NCBI RefSeq assembly: GCF_052857255.1
Contig: NC_135500.1
Span: forward strand, 51,300,272-51,364,271
Direction: 5' to 3'
Length of the DNA stretch: 64,000 nucleotides
Origin: Amblyomma americanum
Taxonomy: Eukaryota; Arthropoda; Arachnida; Ixodida; Ixodidae
The number at the start of each line of letters is the position of its first letter. Position 1 is the stretch's first letter. A program made the position numbers and the translations under genes. Below are positions 47,781-59,560 of the stretch, one piece after another. The notes below the pieces were generated by a model that was not told the origin of the DNA, made no database searches, and saw only the letters and a program-made list of their open reading frames with translations.

Positions 47781-49264
47781 CGAACATGATGTGCAGTACT
47801 AGAACATGTAATTTCATTTGGCACTGAGGCTAAAATCATGAAACAGTGCTCTAAGTCAGTCGGTTATACAATTGTGACCCGATTCATATGTGGAGTCTTC
47901 AACTGCGACTTTTCTCGAAACCTTGAAATGAATGTGCAGAAGCAATTTTTCACTTATCCGCTATTTTCTTGAAGTCATAGGAGACACTATGCACGAGAGA
48001 AATGGCTAAGAACCCTATATCTTCGACACATTATTTCTTGCCTGCGAAGCTGATCTTGCGAACAAATCTTTGGGTGAAAGAAGTTCCCAACAGGGAACGG
48101 ACATTTAGCGGAAGAACAATGCTAGCTCATTGGCAACTGCATTATGCTCCTGGTATGGAAAGATTAAAAACGAACTAAACGTCTATGCGGTCTACCGCGA
48201 GCTCACCAGTAAAAAAATTTGGAGCGGGCACATAAGTTTCGCCTTAAGGGTGCGACGCGATAGAATAGTTGGTTTATGCCCATATATGCTGAAGGTCGTT
48301 CTATAGACTACATTCACAGATCCCTGCGAGTCCTCATACCCCTCCTGGCGGAGAGGTGCAGCGGTTAAACGATGCGCCACTGCGTTGCGATGGCAGGTGT
48401 TCCCAATGATGGGCCTTGTGCGGCCCGGGTTGCTCTTCGTGAGCGAAAAATCATGAATTTATCTGCCTCTTCGCATGGTAGGCAGTTTTCTCACTATCCG
48501 GTGGGCAGGTTGTGATGACACCGCAAAGTCTCGCCACCTTGCCACCTGCCTCCTAGGTTGCTTTCCAGGAACCACCTGCCAGATCCATGCTCGTAATTTT
48601 TCGCTCAAAACGCCGACAACGTCGGCACCGGATATTTTGCTAAACGCTGCCTTTAACGCTATCGCGTTAGTCTAAAGGACGGCATACTTCCTGCATATCT
48701 AGAATCTATTCTGGCACTCCGTCACGGAAGGGGTGGGTGGAGCGCGCTCAGAAACGCATTTTGGGCCTCCCGTTTACAAAGTGCGCAATGAACTATCACT
48801 TGGGAACCGAATACGAATATAGTACGTGCTCCGCAAGCAAAGCCTACGAGACACGTTAACATGAATGCGTCAGAAGTCGACTGGAGGGTACTTTTTGAAG
48901 GAAAGTGCAAAAACATTAAACAAAAGAGCACACGAGGAGTGGCATCGTTCGCTCTCAATGACCCTCTCTTTCTCTGGAAAAATCGATGGAAACCACATTC
49001 TTGTAAACGTGGCTGCAGAAGCGTTGAATGCCGCCAAGTATGAACGATTCAGGGCTTGATTAGCGCACCTCGCACTGCTGCCGGCGAAGTGGTCTGCGTA
49101 AACACTGTTTGAGCTCTGAGACTAGGTTGACTCCTGCCGACAACCTGCTGCTAGGCCCGCTACCCTCGACGTTCATTAGAGTACAGTGTTCGCTAATATT
49201 CAACGGCGTGCCGCACGCTCTGCGGTAGTGCGTTTTCCAGAATGGGGTCGTTGCCTACGTAAAG
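47781..49264. other. non-coding
   Basis: No supported gene or named repeat. Confidence 0.4.
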
Positions 49265-49830
49265 GGTGGGGGTGGTGGTGGTGGTGAAACTTTGTTACCA
49301 GCGGATACAGCGGAGCGACCAGAAGCCACCCCCCGCTTAAACTACGGCCGCTATCACTTGGGCAGCGGCGACGTCTTCATTCAGCTGGAGGAGCTTGATC
49401 TGTGCCCCGGGGTCGGGGCTGAGCATTAGAGCCTCCCGATGATCGGAGTCAGGAATGAAGTGACTCGCGGGTAGGGATTCCAAGCAGTACCAGATATATG
49501 ATTTAGGTCGCCTTTGCTATCACAATTTTTGCGTTTGTCTGAGTACAGTCCTTCCTTATAGAAGCTGCACAATTTGCGATTTGGATAGGAGTTTGTTATA
49601 GGTTTACGCCTGGCTTTGGCCTGTCATTTCGAGACCGTTTTATTTAATGGGAGGAATCTGAGTGTTGCAAGCTTGTAGTGCTGCAGGACTTTTCTGTACG
49701 AAAACAACCTATCCTTGCATGAGTATAGGGTGGGCGGGCTGCACGACCCAGCTCGGTGGGACACTTGTCGAGTTAGATTATGAGCCGCCTCATTACCAGC
49801 AAGGCAGGCATGTGCAGGCATCCAGACTAG
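49265..49830 (-). pseudogene. I-type LINE RNase H end, finger and 3' tail
   Basis: On the minus strand MPAHACLAGNEAAHNLTR is the C-terminal RNase H motif; a downstream frame gives CDSKGDLNHISGTAWNP, a remnant of the C-x-C..H finger. The 3' end is CACCACCACCACC at 49265-49285. It is 5'-truncated near 49830. Confidence 0.75.
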
Positions 49831-49849
49831 GCGAATGCGCCGTGTGGGC

Positions 49850-50270
49850 TGAGAATTTTGCCGAATCCATGCTGCTTGTAGAGCTCCGCAGAGTCCCCAT
49901 TCCTCGAGTCCCCAAAATTGAAATATTAGTTCTCATGCTACAAGAACAGGGCTTCAATGATCACGCAGTCCAAAAGCTTCAGGGAACCTCGCAGCAAATT
50001 ATACGACTCATTTGCCGCATTAGTAACCGGCACTCAAGCCTGAGGGAGAGCAATACTCTCCGTTTAGTACTAGCCTTTGTGGTCAGCCACACAGCTTACA
50101 TTTGGCCTTACCTACATCTCAAGTCAGCTCAAAAAGAGAAAGCGCAGGCTATAATCAGAAAATGCATCAAATAAGCAGTTTGGCTACACAGCCACAAAAC
50201 GACTGAGAAAGTGTTAGGCCTCGATCTTCATAACGCCCGAAGCGAGATTATTGAAGCGGTCACCATCTCG
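49850..50270 (+). pseudogene. I-type LINE reverse transcriptase fragment
   Basis: The plus frame has RVPIPRVPKIEILVLMLQEQ, IIRLICRISNRHSSLRESNT and LRLVLAFVVSHTAYIWPYL, matching the post-catalytic region of RNase H-bearing LINEs. It is cut at both ends, has stops after 50174 and lies against the oppositely oriented copy at 49265-49830. Confidence 0.65.
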
Positions 50271-50705
50271 CAATACGTAAAGGGAAACGAAATCTAGGCT
50301 ATCTGCGGGAGCAAGTGCAAGCATGAAATGCATTGCAGGAAAGACACAGCGTATTCTAGGACGGTTTAGTACCGACAAGGTTGGCTTCCATAGCGACGCG
50401 TGTTCCTCGGCTAGTCCGACGCACTGAGTGACCTGGGATTCAATCGGTAAAGTTCATTCGAATGCGCCAAACAAGTAATAAACGGCATAGAATAAATAGC
50501 GGCGCCAAGCAGGCTTCTTGCACAGTCAGGCCGGGTTTGTTCGTTGATTCGCCCCAAGCAGTAGCGTATACCAGAAGAAAACGTCTTTAGAATGACTTCC
50601 ACGCCACGGCTTTTGAACGATGTGGTGGTGGAATCGCCCTAAGAGAGACAACGCTGCGCGCTGACGGCGGCGACACGAGCAGTCTGCCGAAGGTCGGCAA
50701 GCCCT
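50271..50705. other. non-coding
   Basis: Nothing recognised. Confidence 0.35.
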
Positions 50706-50790
50706 ATTTATTTATTTATTTATTTCATTACTGTTAAGGCCGAGGGCATTACAGAGGGAAGTGGGTTACATACGAAAGTGAGTTAAAAAT
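50706..50790 (-). mobile_element. CR1-like 3' end with TATT tail
   Basis: TATTTATTTATTTATTTCAT followed by TTAAGGCCGAGGGCATTACA has the look of the CR1 3' end seen at 968-1010. Confidence 0.5.
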
Positions 50791-50796
50791 ACAGCA

Positions 50797-50906
<110 letters not shown>

Positions 50907-51028
50907 CGGAAACCAACAGTCACCGAAAACCCAGGTACGTAGGGGAGTTTTCTAATTTTTTAAAATTTCTAGTGCCAATCAATTGCCTTTAAAGAAAATT
51001 ACTTATAAAGCAGCAGAAAAAACAACCA

Positions 51029-51102
51029 TGCCGCCGGTGGGATCCGAACCCACGACCTCCGAATATCGCGTCCGATGCTCTTACCAACTGAGCTACGGCG
51101 AC
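51029..51102 (-). tRNA. tRNA-like sequence, repeat unit 1
   Basis: 74 bases fold as a cloverleaf: acceptor GTCGCCG/CGGCGGC, D arm GCTC..GAGC, T arm GTGGG-TTCGGAT-CCCAC. The anticodon loop CGCGATA lacks U33; formal anticodon CGA. Probably tRNA-derived, not a working tRNA. Confidence 0.4.
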
Positions 51103-51498
51103 GGCTGTCCAATCTGCTGCTTTCGTGGGTATTTATGTTTTGCGTGTAAGCGAACCTTGAGAGTGTTCACCAGCGCCACCCTCGTCCATAGCGGTGGACG
51201 TAGCACGTCCTGTAATACCGCAAGTGTGACGTAGAACGTCTTCCAATGGCGAGAGCAGAAACTGTGCGAGAGCCCTCTTATGCTACCTATGGCATCAAGA
51301 CTGCCAGAACCGAGACCCCCGTTAAGCTATTAGCAGGCAAACAAATGAAATGAGGGGCTCGTTTGACAAACATATTAAGGAAACCAACAGTCACCGAAAA
51401 CCCAGGTGCATAGGGGAGTTTTTCAATTTTTTTAATTTCTAGTGCCAATCAATTGCCTTTAAAGAAAATTACTTATAAAGCAGCAGAAAAAACAACCA

Positions 51499-51572
51499 TG
51501 CCGCCGGTGGGATCCGAACCCACGACCTCCGAATATCGCGTCCGGTGCTCTTACCAACTGAGCTACAGCGTC
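51499..51572 (-). tRNA. tRNA-like sequence, repeat unit 2
   Basis: Same fold, but the acceptor 5' strand is altered (GACGCTG), which weakens the stem. Confidence 0.3.
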
Positions 51573-52082
51573 GGCTGTCCAATCTGCTGCTTTCGTGGGT
51601 ATTTATGTTTTGCGTGTAGGCGAACCTTGAGAGTGTTCACCAGCGCCACCCTCGTCCATAGTGGGGGACGTAGCCCGTCCTGTAATGGTTGTTTTTTTCT
51701 GCTGCTTTATAAGTAATTTTCTTTAAAGGCAATTGATTGGCACTAGAAATAAAAAAAAATAAAAAACTCCCCTATGCACCTGGGTTTTCGGTGACTGTTG
51801 GTTTCCTTAATATGTTTGTCAAACGAGCCCCTCATTTCATTTGTTTGCCTGCTAATAGCTTAACGGGGGTCTCGGTTCTGGCAGTCTTTATGCCATAGGT
51901 AGCATAAGAGGGCTCTCGCACAGTTTCTGCTCTCGCCATTAGATGACGTTCTACGTCACACTTGCGGTATTACAGGACGTGCTACGTCCACCGCTATGGA
52001 CGAGGGTGGCGCTGGTGAACACTCTCAAGGTTCGCTTACACGCAAAACATAAATACCCACGAAAGCAGCAGATTGGACAGCC

Positions 52083-52156
52083 GTCGCCGTAGCTCGGTTG
52101 GTAAGAGCACCGGACGCGATATTCGGAGGTCGTGGGTTCGGAACCCACCGGCGGCA
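52083..52156 (+). tRNA. tRNA-like sequence, repeat unit 3
   Basis: Same fold, with anticodon stem CCGGA/TTCGG and T arm GTGGG-TTCGGAA-CCCAC. A box TAGCTCGGTTGG. No U33. Confidence 0.4.
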
Positions 52157-52553
52157 TGGTTGTTTTTTCTGCTGCTTTATAAGTAATTTTCTTTAAAGGC
52201 AATTGATTGGCACTAGAAATTAAAAAAAAATTGAAAACTCCCCTATGCACCTGGGTTTTCGGTGACTGTTGGTTTAGTTAATATGTTTGTCAAACGAGCC
52301 CCTCATTTCATTTGTTTGCCTGCTAATAGCTTAAAGGGGGTCTCGGTTCTGGCAGTCTTTATGCCATAGGTAGCATAAGAGGGCTCTCGCACAGTTTCTG
52401 CTCTCGCCATTAGATGACGTTCTACGTCACACTTGCGGTATTACAAGACGTGCTACGTCCACCGCTATGGACGAGGGTGGCGCTGGTGAACACTCTCAAG
52501 GTTCGCTTACACGCAAAACATAAATACCCACGAAAGCAGCAGATTGGACAGCC

Positions 52554-52627
52554 GTCGCCGTAGCTCGGTTGGTAAGAGCACCGGACGCGATATTCGGAGG
52601 TCGTGGGTTCGGAACCCACCGGCGGCA
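52554..52627 (+). tRNA. tRNA-like sequence, repeat unit 4
   Basis: Identical in the tRNA part to unit 3 as far as I can see. Confidence 0.4.
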
Positions 52628-53024
52628 TGGTTGTTTTTTCTGCTGCTTTATAAGTAATTTTCTTTAAAGGCAATTGATTGGCACTAGAAATTTAAAAAAA
52701 ATTAAAAACTCCCCTATGCACCTGGGTTTTCGGTGACTGTTGGTTTAGTTAATATGTTTGTCAAACGAGTCCCTCATTTCATTTGTTTGCCTGCTAATAG
52801 CTTAACGGGGGTCTCGGTTCTGGCATTCTTGATGCCATAGGTAGCATAAGAGGGCTCTCGCACAGTTTCTGCTCTCGCCATTAGATGACGCTCTACGTCA
52901 CACTTGCGGTATTACAGGACGTGCTACGTCCACCGCTATGGACGAGGGTGGCGCTGGTGAACACTCTCAAGGCTCGCTTAGACGCAAAACATAAATACCC
53001 ACGAAAGCAGTAGGTTGGACAGCC

Positions 53025-53098
53025 GTCGCCGTAGCTCAGTTGGTAAGAGCACCGGACGCGATATTCGGAGGTCGTGGGTTCGGATCCCACCGGCGGCA
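53025..53098 (+). tRNA. tRNA-like sequence, repeat unit 5
   Basis: As unit 3 but with A box TAGCTCAGTTGG and T loop TTCGGAT, the most canonical copy. Confidence 0.42.
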
Positions 53099-53269
53099 TG
53101 GTTGTTTTTTCTGCTGCTTTATAAGTAATTTTCTTTAAGGGCAATTGATTGGCACTAGAAATTAAAAAAATAATTGAAAAAACTCCCCCCTATGCACATG
53201 GGTTTTCGGTGACTGTTGGTTTCCTTAATATGTTTGTCAAACGAGCCCCTCATTTCATTTGTCTGCCTG

Positions 53270-53274
<5 letters not shown>

Positions 53275-53338
<64 letters not shown>
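53275..53338. repeat. (TA)n microsatellite
   Basis: About 64 bases of TA that cut the last 471-bp unit after GCCTGCTAA. Confidence 0.95.
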
Positions 53339-53340
<2 letters not shown>

Positions 53341-53640
53341 GTACTTAATTTATAAATTTATTGTGCACCCACAGCGCCCGCAGGCATTAGAGTTGGGGAG
53401 AGGTGATGCAAAGTTACGAAGCACACCAAAGACACTTCGGCTGGAGCTACACAGTAGTGAAATACTCATTGTAGACAAAACACTCAAAAAGGATGAACAT
53501 GAAGAAAAGGGATACTCAGAGCAACAGTCAACACTCAACTCAACATCGAAAAGAATACATCATTCGATACAACGCTGACATCACGAGGTAACTGGTTCTA
53601 CTCTAAAATTGCTTTGGAGAAAAATAACGTCCTAAATAAA
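53339..53640. other. non-coding
   Basis: Nothing recognised on either strand. Confidence 0.35.
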
Positions 53641-53644
53641 TGAT

Positions 53645-53895
53645 GATAATGGACTTTTATTGCGCAAGGGCATCTATGCCCAAAGAACGACATGGCGTAA
53701 GGTATATTTCTTCTTTTCAAAGTGGGATCAAAGACCCATTTCCCACGCATTTCACCCCAAAATAAGCCGATCACCAGACGAGGGGAATGCTTGTACCCAT
53801 TGTATCACCGGTGGGTACCCGGCGGCACTGGGGATCGAACCCCGCACTTCCCGCATGCGAGGCGGATGCTCAAACCACTAGGCCCCCGCTGCACT
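53645..53895 (-). mobile_element. tRNA-derived SINE, second family
   Basis: On the minus strand GCAGCGGGGGCCTAGTGGTT (A box) and GGGGTTCGATCCCCAGTGCC (B box) form a tRNA-like head. The body includes TTTGGGCATAGATGCCCTTG and the tail is ATTATCATCATTTATTTAGG. Confidence 0.75.
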
Positions 53896-54180
53896 GTCTT
53901 AAGTAAGTTTGCACGTAAGAGACTTCGCTCACTTTTAGATGATGTTCCATACGTTCAGAGACATAGAAAGGGCGCTTAATATATTTATCTCTTTCTATCT
54001 TTACCAATGAATGGTATGCACTATGAAATAACTTTAGTTGTAGTTTTCATCTTCTAACGTCCAGCTGCTCCCAGTCTAACTCTTGTTTTATTTTTGCAGC
54101 TCTTAACTGCATTTCGTAATTTCTAGTGACAAACGTGCAGCTACGTTCTGCATACGCTCTTATTTCTGTTTATCTTTTAG

Positions 54181-54355
54181 AGTTGGCGGATCCCAAAGAA
54201 TGGAGGCGTATTATTCGATCAATCTCACATTGGCCGTATAAACTAGATCCCGACAAGCTAATGGAAAATTTCGTGTGCTGCGGCGAAGGAAGCCCAATGC
54301 ACGACCCTCCTTGGCTACAGTGTACTCGACTTAGCGATGCCAATTTAACACAAGG
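54181..54355 (+). CDS. possible internal exon of an unidentified host gene
   Basis: A 175-base stretch is open in one frame only (LADPKEWRRIIRSISHWPY to DPPWLQCTRLSDANLTQ). A strong acceptor precedes it (TTTCTGTTTATCTTTTAG, ending at 54180) and a donor follows (CAAGG/GTAAAA at 54356). The composition, with three Cys and four Trp, does not resemble a retroelement and I do not recognise the family. No neighbouring exon is identifiable in the window, so it could also be part of a degraded gene or chance. Confidence 0.35.
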
Positions 54356-54404
54356 GTAAAATACACACCTTGAAATTTGTATTTAAACACACGGCTTAAA
54401 GGAT

Positions 54405-55560
54405 TCACTGTTTTTAGACTTCGAGAAAGCTTTTGACAAGGTTCCTTATAATCGACTTTTCTTGAAACTTTCACGCCTAAATCTTCATCCCCTAGTCTTT
54501 AACTGGTTATACGTAGTTTTTTAATCGGCCGTCATGAGTTCGTTTTCACAAATAACCATTCCTCTTAGCTGTCTCCTGTGATTTCTGGTGTGCCTCAGGG
54601 TTCCGTTCTCGGCCCACTGTTCTTCTTAATCTACATCAATGACCTCCCTAACGTTATATCCTCTCATATCAGTCTGTTTGCTGATGATTGTGTTACACAC
54701 CGACCGATTAACGATTGTTCGGATGCCCTCATTCTTCAACGCGACTTACAAACAGTAGAAAATTGGTGTAAAACTTGGTTAATGTCTTTAAATGTCAGCA
54801 AAACGTCAGTAATTACTTTTCACTGCCACCGTTCTCACATAGTGCCCACGTATTTTTTTTGGTAGCACAGCAATATCCTCTGTGACATCTTATAAATATC
54901 TGTCTTATTTTAACAACGAATCTTTCATTGTCCTCTCACGTAGCGAAAATATCTAACCAGGCTAACCGCACTCTCGGCTTTCTAAGGCGAAATCTTAAAT
55001 TATGCTCCCCTTCTGTAAAAACGCTTGCTTACAAAACCCTTATAAGGCCCATACTAGAATATGCATACTCAGTTTGGGACCCTCATCAGACTAATCTTTC
55101 TAACTCCATTGAATCTATCCAAAACCGGGAAGCTCGGTTTATATTTAATCACCATTCTTCCAATACTAGCGTCACAGCTCTAAAATCTAATGCAAACCTT
55201 CGCAATCTAGAAACTCGACGTAAAATAGCTAGGCTCGTTCTCTGCCATTTCATTATTTTCCAATTGATCACAGCGTTATTTCTCCCGCACACCGCCATTC
55301 ATCCCGGACCAGTCATTCCAAGTGTGTACCCGCCGCACGCGCGCACATCATCGCACCTTCACTCGTTTTTTCCACAAACAACGAAAGACTGGAATGATCT
55401 GCCTGAAGAAGCGGTTTATCACTCCAGTGCGACAAATTTCAGGACAGCCATTGCAAATTTTCTTTTGGGAAGTCGCCCACCATTGAAATCGTCTGTGAAG
55501 CCGCCTATCCCTCATGTAAAACCCCTGTCCAAGGGGCATTTGAGGACTAAATAAAAAAAT
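54405..55560 (+). pseudogene. CR1-like reverse transcriptase, 5'-truncated
   Basis: Motifs in order: DFEKAFDKVPYNRLF-like region near 54420 (frameshifted), SGVPQGSVLGPLFFLIYIND (54581-54640), ISLFADDCV (about 54670, catalytic FADD kept), WCKTWLMSLNVSKT, then after a frame break VKTLAYKTLIRPILEYAYSV and KDWNDLPEEAVYHSS, stop at 55554. The tail is TAAATAAAAAAATAAATAAA. Frameshifts around 54535 and 54865 make it inactive. It faces the minus-strand copy that starts at 55561. Confidence 0.85.
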
Positions 55561-57500
55561 AAATAAAAAATTATTTAGAGTGTAGGTTCAAGTTTGAGGG
55601 ATTTTTTGTGTATACCATATATACTGTTTTGTTCAAGTTAAATTTTATATGCCATTTTGCGCACCTTGGAGATATTTTGTCCAGATCCTGTTGAATCGTG
55701 TAGGTGTCTATTTCAGAAGTGATTGTCCTGTAGAGCACACAATCGTCTGCAAACAGCCTTATATGCGAATAAATTCCATCAGAGATGTCGTTAACGGAAA
55801 GTACAAATTGTAGTGGGCCCAAAACGAACCTTGTATGACGCCCGATGCGATTTCCGCCGCCTGAGATTGTGCGCCACTCACAACAACAAACAGGGTTCTT
55901 AATCGCAAGTACTCTCTGACCCAACGTATTTCTTGATGATTAGTATTGTAAGCATACAGTTTTTGAACGGGAAAATTACGGAGTACAGTATCGAACGCCT
56001 CTTTAAAGTCTGGATATGCAGGCCACTGAGAGCAGCTTGTGCAAGGCATCTGCGAAGTCATGTATCAGTGCGTTGGAGGATATAGGACAACCCTGGGACC
56101 TGCTTTCTGCGCCGGCACAACGCTTGCACTTCTCCAGTCACTTGGCAGGGACGCCTCCCACAGCGATTTTTCGAAAATAATCTTTAAGAACGGTGGAGGA
56201 GAATGCGTGCACAGCTTGTAAAAACTATTTGTCAATCCATCAAGTCCCCACCTTTTGAAGTACTTACTCAATTGCGGCAAGAACGCTTCACTCACTCGTG
56301 TTCCGGTCACAATGCCGTCGGTATCATTTATCTGCCTATTGGAAATCTGCCCGCTGGGGTCATCGTAAAAATGAAACTGAAGTACTGACTGAAAGATTCT
56401 GCCTTAGCGACGTACTTGTACACACTCACAAGAGGCGGTATCGAAATATTAACTTTTTCATATCTTTTCGCACCCTTCCAACATTCCTTACGGTTTTCTT
56501 GAAGCCCTGTATGAAATGAATCGGAAAAAGTAATATTTAGCTACCCGTATAGCCAGTTTTACTTGCGATGTTATTTCCTGCAGTTTATTCAGTTTTCAGT
56601 GAACGGTTTCGCAACAACACCTGTCTCTTACGAGTGAGGCAACGCAACTGTTTTGTTAACCAATGTTTACTTCTGCTTTGTCTACCGGTTAATATTTTTG
56701 ATGGAACAAAATTATGCCTAACTTCGTACATTTTCTGCTTTAGTAGACACCATAATTCTGGAACAACCTCGTTTTCTGCTCTTAATTCAAATAATAGAAA
56801 ATATGCCTCCAATTCTCTGTTCATACCGTAGCCGTATTTATCGCAATTGTATATTGTCACGGTGTTGGTAACAAGACAGGGACCTGGCAAGAGAGGGCTC
56901 GGCAGCACGTCGTTCGGTGGGAGAAAACGGCGAACTTCAACTTCCTTCAATCCGCGCGCCAACAGCGTCAACGTCTTTTTTTGCTTCAGCGCCACCTGGC
57001 CACATTTGCCTGCTTTTCTTTCCACTTACCTTCAAATATTTCATGTTCAGTTCACAACACCCGGCATTGAGACACTTATTCCTGGGATGCCAGTTACCGA
57101 ACTGACTAACTCAGGTTGATTTGTAAAAAGAAAATCTAGAATATTCACAAGCGTAGAAACTTTGGCGAGTCGGTAATTGTGTTCCATAGTATGTGAGGGT
57201 AGCGCAAAACCAGACAAGGGACAAAGAAGACGCACACAACAGAGGCGCTATTGTTTCCACGTGTTGGTCCTAGCACCATCTTCTGGAGCGAAATTGAGTT
57301 TATAACATTTTTTACCGCCTGGTTAGAACTACCGACTCTAGGCTGAAAGTGGGGATGGCAATGCCAGTCTAGATCTGGCAGATTAAAATACCCTCATAGG
57401 ATAATCTAATCTCTTTCTAATAATTTGACTTGGACAAGACTTCAAGATTCTGGTGGAGGATAAAAACTACAGGCTCTCAAAAACTTTCCGGTTTGGAATG
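55561..57500 (-). pseudogene. CR1-like element: endonuclease and reverse transcriptase, degraded
   Basis: Read from high to low coordinates: an endonuclease trace with FNLPDLDWH (about 57380), STLVNILDFLFTNQPELVSS and SVTGIPGIS (57235-57047), a linker with NRELEAYFLLFELRAENEVV (about 56810), then RT pieces KRWGLDGLTNSFYKLC and LPSDWRSASVVPAQK (56310-56065), PAYPDFKEAFDTVLRN (about 56000), and IRLFADDCVLYR (about 55755) with FADD intact. Frames change several times. The 3' end is near 55561, back to back with the plus-strand copy. Confidence 0.8.
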
Positions 57501-57798
57501 ATCAACTGACAGAAGACAACCTCACATACACCAGAACCTACAATAAGTTGACTGGATGATACAGAGCTATCTACAAAAATAAATACTCCTCTACCATGTG
57601 TATTTCTATCGTTCCTGTAACACGCAAAGCCCCCAGGAAATATTTGTCCAGAATACTACAGCATAGCAAAAATTATGTGCCCAGTACTATGGATGGCTTG
57701 ACCATATCTAAAATTGCCGAAAATTCTTCGACTTAATTATTGTTGCTCCTGCAGTTTATTACAAGGAATGAAAACGTGGTTCTGTTAGGATAGCCCGG
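57501..57798 (-). other. degraded CR1 sequence between endonuclease and ORF1
   Basis: No continuous frame; position implies the start of the endonuclease and end of ORF1. Confidence 0.4.
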
Positions 57799-58482
57799 TC
57801 ATTTCTGAGAGACAACTTGCTTGTTGCCCTCGCAATGAACGTATTTAATTCCATTCAAGCTCAAAGTGCTGCGCTTAAAGTTCACTTTGTCGCCTTCAAG
57901 CTTTTGTGATTGAGTGAATTCCCGCATGATTTTCCTTTTTCGGCGCACCACTTCCGAATAGTCCTCCAGTATACTAACAGAAGTCCCTTTCACAGCTTTT
58001 GCTTTTGTCGTAATGTGTTGCTCGTCCTTGTACGACGCAAACTTGCTATTAATGGTCGGTTCTTCCCTCTTGAAATTTTCTAATTATTGCAAACCTGCGC
58101 TTGAGTTACAGATGTCGACAAATAACCTCTCTGGCTCTGCATTTAGTTCCCATGCATCTGTCTTTTACGCCGAAAGAAAAATCAAATTGCTGCTTCGGCT
58201 TCGATTATCGAGGTCATCTGCATTGGCCAATTGTGATCCTATCAGCCGCCCCTGGTTGTCACAATCACTGCGATATTCATTGATAGCCTCCTTTCGCTGG
58301 TCAATGGCAAATAACTTACATTCTAAAGACGCAATGCGGGAACTAAGCTTTTCCACTGCGTTCTTGTTTTTAGTCGGTGCAGCCTTGCAATACCTGCAGC
58401 AGTCTCTCTGCTGCCGAAGGCACCGGATTAAGTTCAACGCCATAGCGGAGCAGCAGAAGTGAAAGGAAAAACGTCGCAACAA
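57799..58482 (-). pseudogene. CR1-like ORF1 remnant
   Basis: The frame 58482-58165 has a coiled-coil stretch (VEKLSSRIASLECKLFAID) and ADDLDNRSRSSNLIFLS, the ORF1 hallmark. The C-terminal domain is at 57993-57799 (SILEDYSEVVRRKRKIM, FKRSTLSLNGIKYVHCEG). In another frame just upstream lies a mutated 2A-like sequence. Frameshifts separate the parts. Confidence 0.75.
58418..58441 (-). other. degenerate 2A-like motif (GVELNPVP)
   Basis: LLLLRY-GVELNPVP departs from the 2A core at the first Asp (Gly) and at the essential Gly (Val). It would not be expected to cause skipping. Confidence 0.7.
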
Positions 58483-58599
58483 ACAGAACTGATGGCGGGA
58501 ACGGCATTTTGACAGAGAATGTGAAGTCGCACATGCAAAAAACGTTTGGAGTGGAACGGCAAGACATAGACTGCGAATACAGGAAACGTATGAGAATTA

Positions 58600-59010
58600 C
58601 TAACCTGCAAAAACAGCAAAAAAAGCGTGAATGGCGTCGCTTCTGCAATGCCGGCTCCATGCCCCGCTGTGGCACAGAGCACGTCCGCCTTTTGTATTCC
58701 GTTGATGAGATCATCCCAAGCCATAGTTCGTAGACCGATGTCATGAATCTACCCAATTCGGCAGCGTCGCATGTCCAATTCCTCTCCTCAGCACTGTTGT
58801 AAAGGTGCTCGGCCTCTGAGCGTCGAAAATCAGAGAGCAGCTAGTCCTTGAGTCGATGCAGGATTGCCATAGATAAGAAGCACCGCTAGCCTGCAAAAGC
58901 TGCAGTAACAGCGTGAATGGCATTGCTTCCCCAGTGCTGGCCCCACGCCACACTGTGGGACTGAGCACGTCCGCCTTTTGTAGTCCGTTGAAAAGATCGC
59001 GCCCAAGCCA
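58600..59010 (-). repeat. two similar units in the CR1-like 5' region
   Basis: GCGTGAATGGC, GGCACAGAGCACGTCCGCCT/GGGACTGAGCACGTCCGCCT, TTTTGTA(T/G)TCCGTTGA and AAGCCA recur with a period of about 286 bases (58625 and 58911). This looks like a duplicated 5' UTR/promoter unit. Confidence 0.7.
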
Positions 59011-59224
59011 AAGTCGAAATACGGAAATATAAATCGAAATATAAATGAGGCTCACGGAAAGAAAAGAAAAGTGACATGGGAACATTAAAACGAAATAACA
59101 GTAAATAGGAAAGCCTAGAAAAAAATAAAAGCAAACAATGCATAATGACTTTTACAAACCTGAAAAAAAAAAGAAACAAGAGGTATCATGTTTAAGAAGC
59201 ATTAACATGGCCATTGCAAAGCAA

Positions 59225-59549
59225 TAATAATAATAATAATAAAAATTGGTTTTTTGGGGAAACGAAATGGCGCAGTATCTGTCTCATATATCTTTGGACA
59301 CCTGAACCGCGCCGTAACGGAAGGGATAAAGGAGGGAGTGAAAGAAGAAAGGAAGAATAGGTGCCGTAGTGGAGGGCTCCGGAATACTTTCGACCACCTG
59401 GGGATCTTTAACGTGCACTGACATCGCACAGCACACTGGCGCCTTAGCGTTTTTCCTCCATAAAAACGCAGCCGCCGCGGTCGGGTTCGAACCCGGGAAC
59501 TCCGGATCAGTAGTCGAGCGCCCTAACCACTGAGCCACCGCGGCGGGGC
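59225..59549 (-). mobile_element. tRNA-derived SINE, copy 1
   Basis: On the minus strand the head CCGCCGCGGTGGCTCAGTGG and CCCGGGTTCGAACCCGACCG hold the A and B boxes; the body includes GTGCACGTTAAAGATCCCCA. The 3' end is an (ATT)n tail. TTGCAAAGCAA is duplicated exactly (59214-59224 and 59550-59560). Confidence 0.93.
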
Positions 59550-59560
59550 TTGCAAAGCAA

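Noticed and set aside
50983..53144. Five similar reading frames encoding MPPVGSEPTTSEYRV-type peptides
   Set aside because: They are antisense or frame readings of the tRNA-like sequences in the 471-bp repeats; conservation follows the repeat, not a protein.
56847..57045. Possible solo LTR or MITE starting TGTCACGGTGTTGG within the CR1-like copy
   Set aside because: The endonuclease frame seems to continue into this stretch (CELNMKYLKV-like residues) and no inverted ends or target duplication were found.
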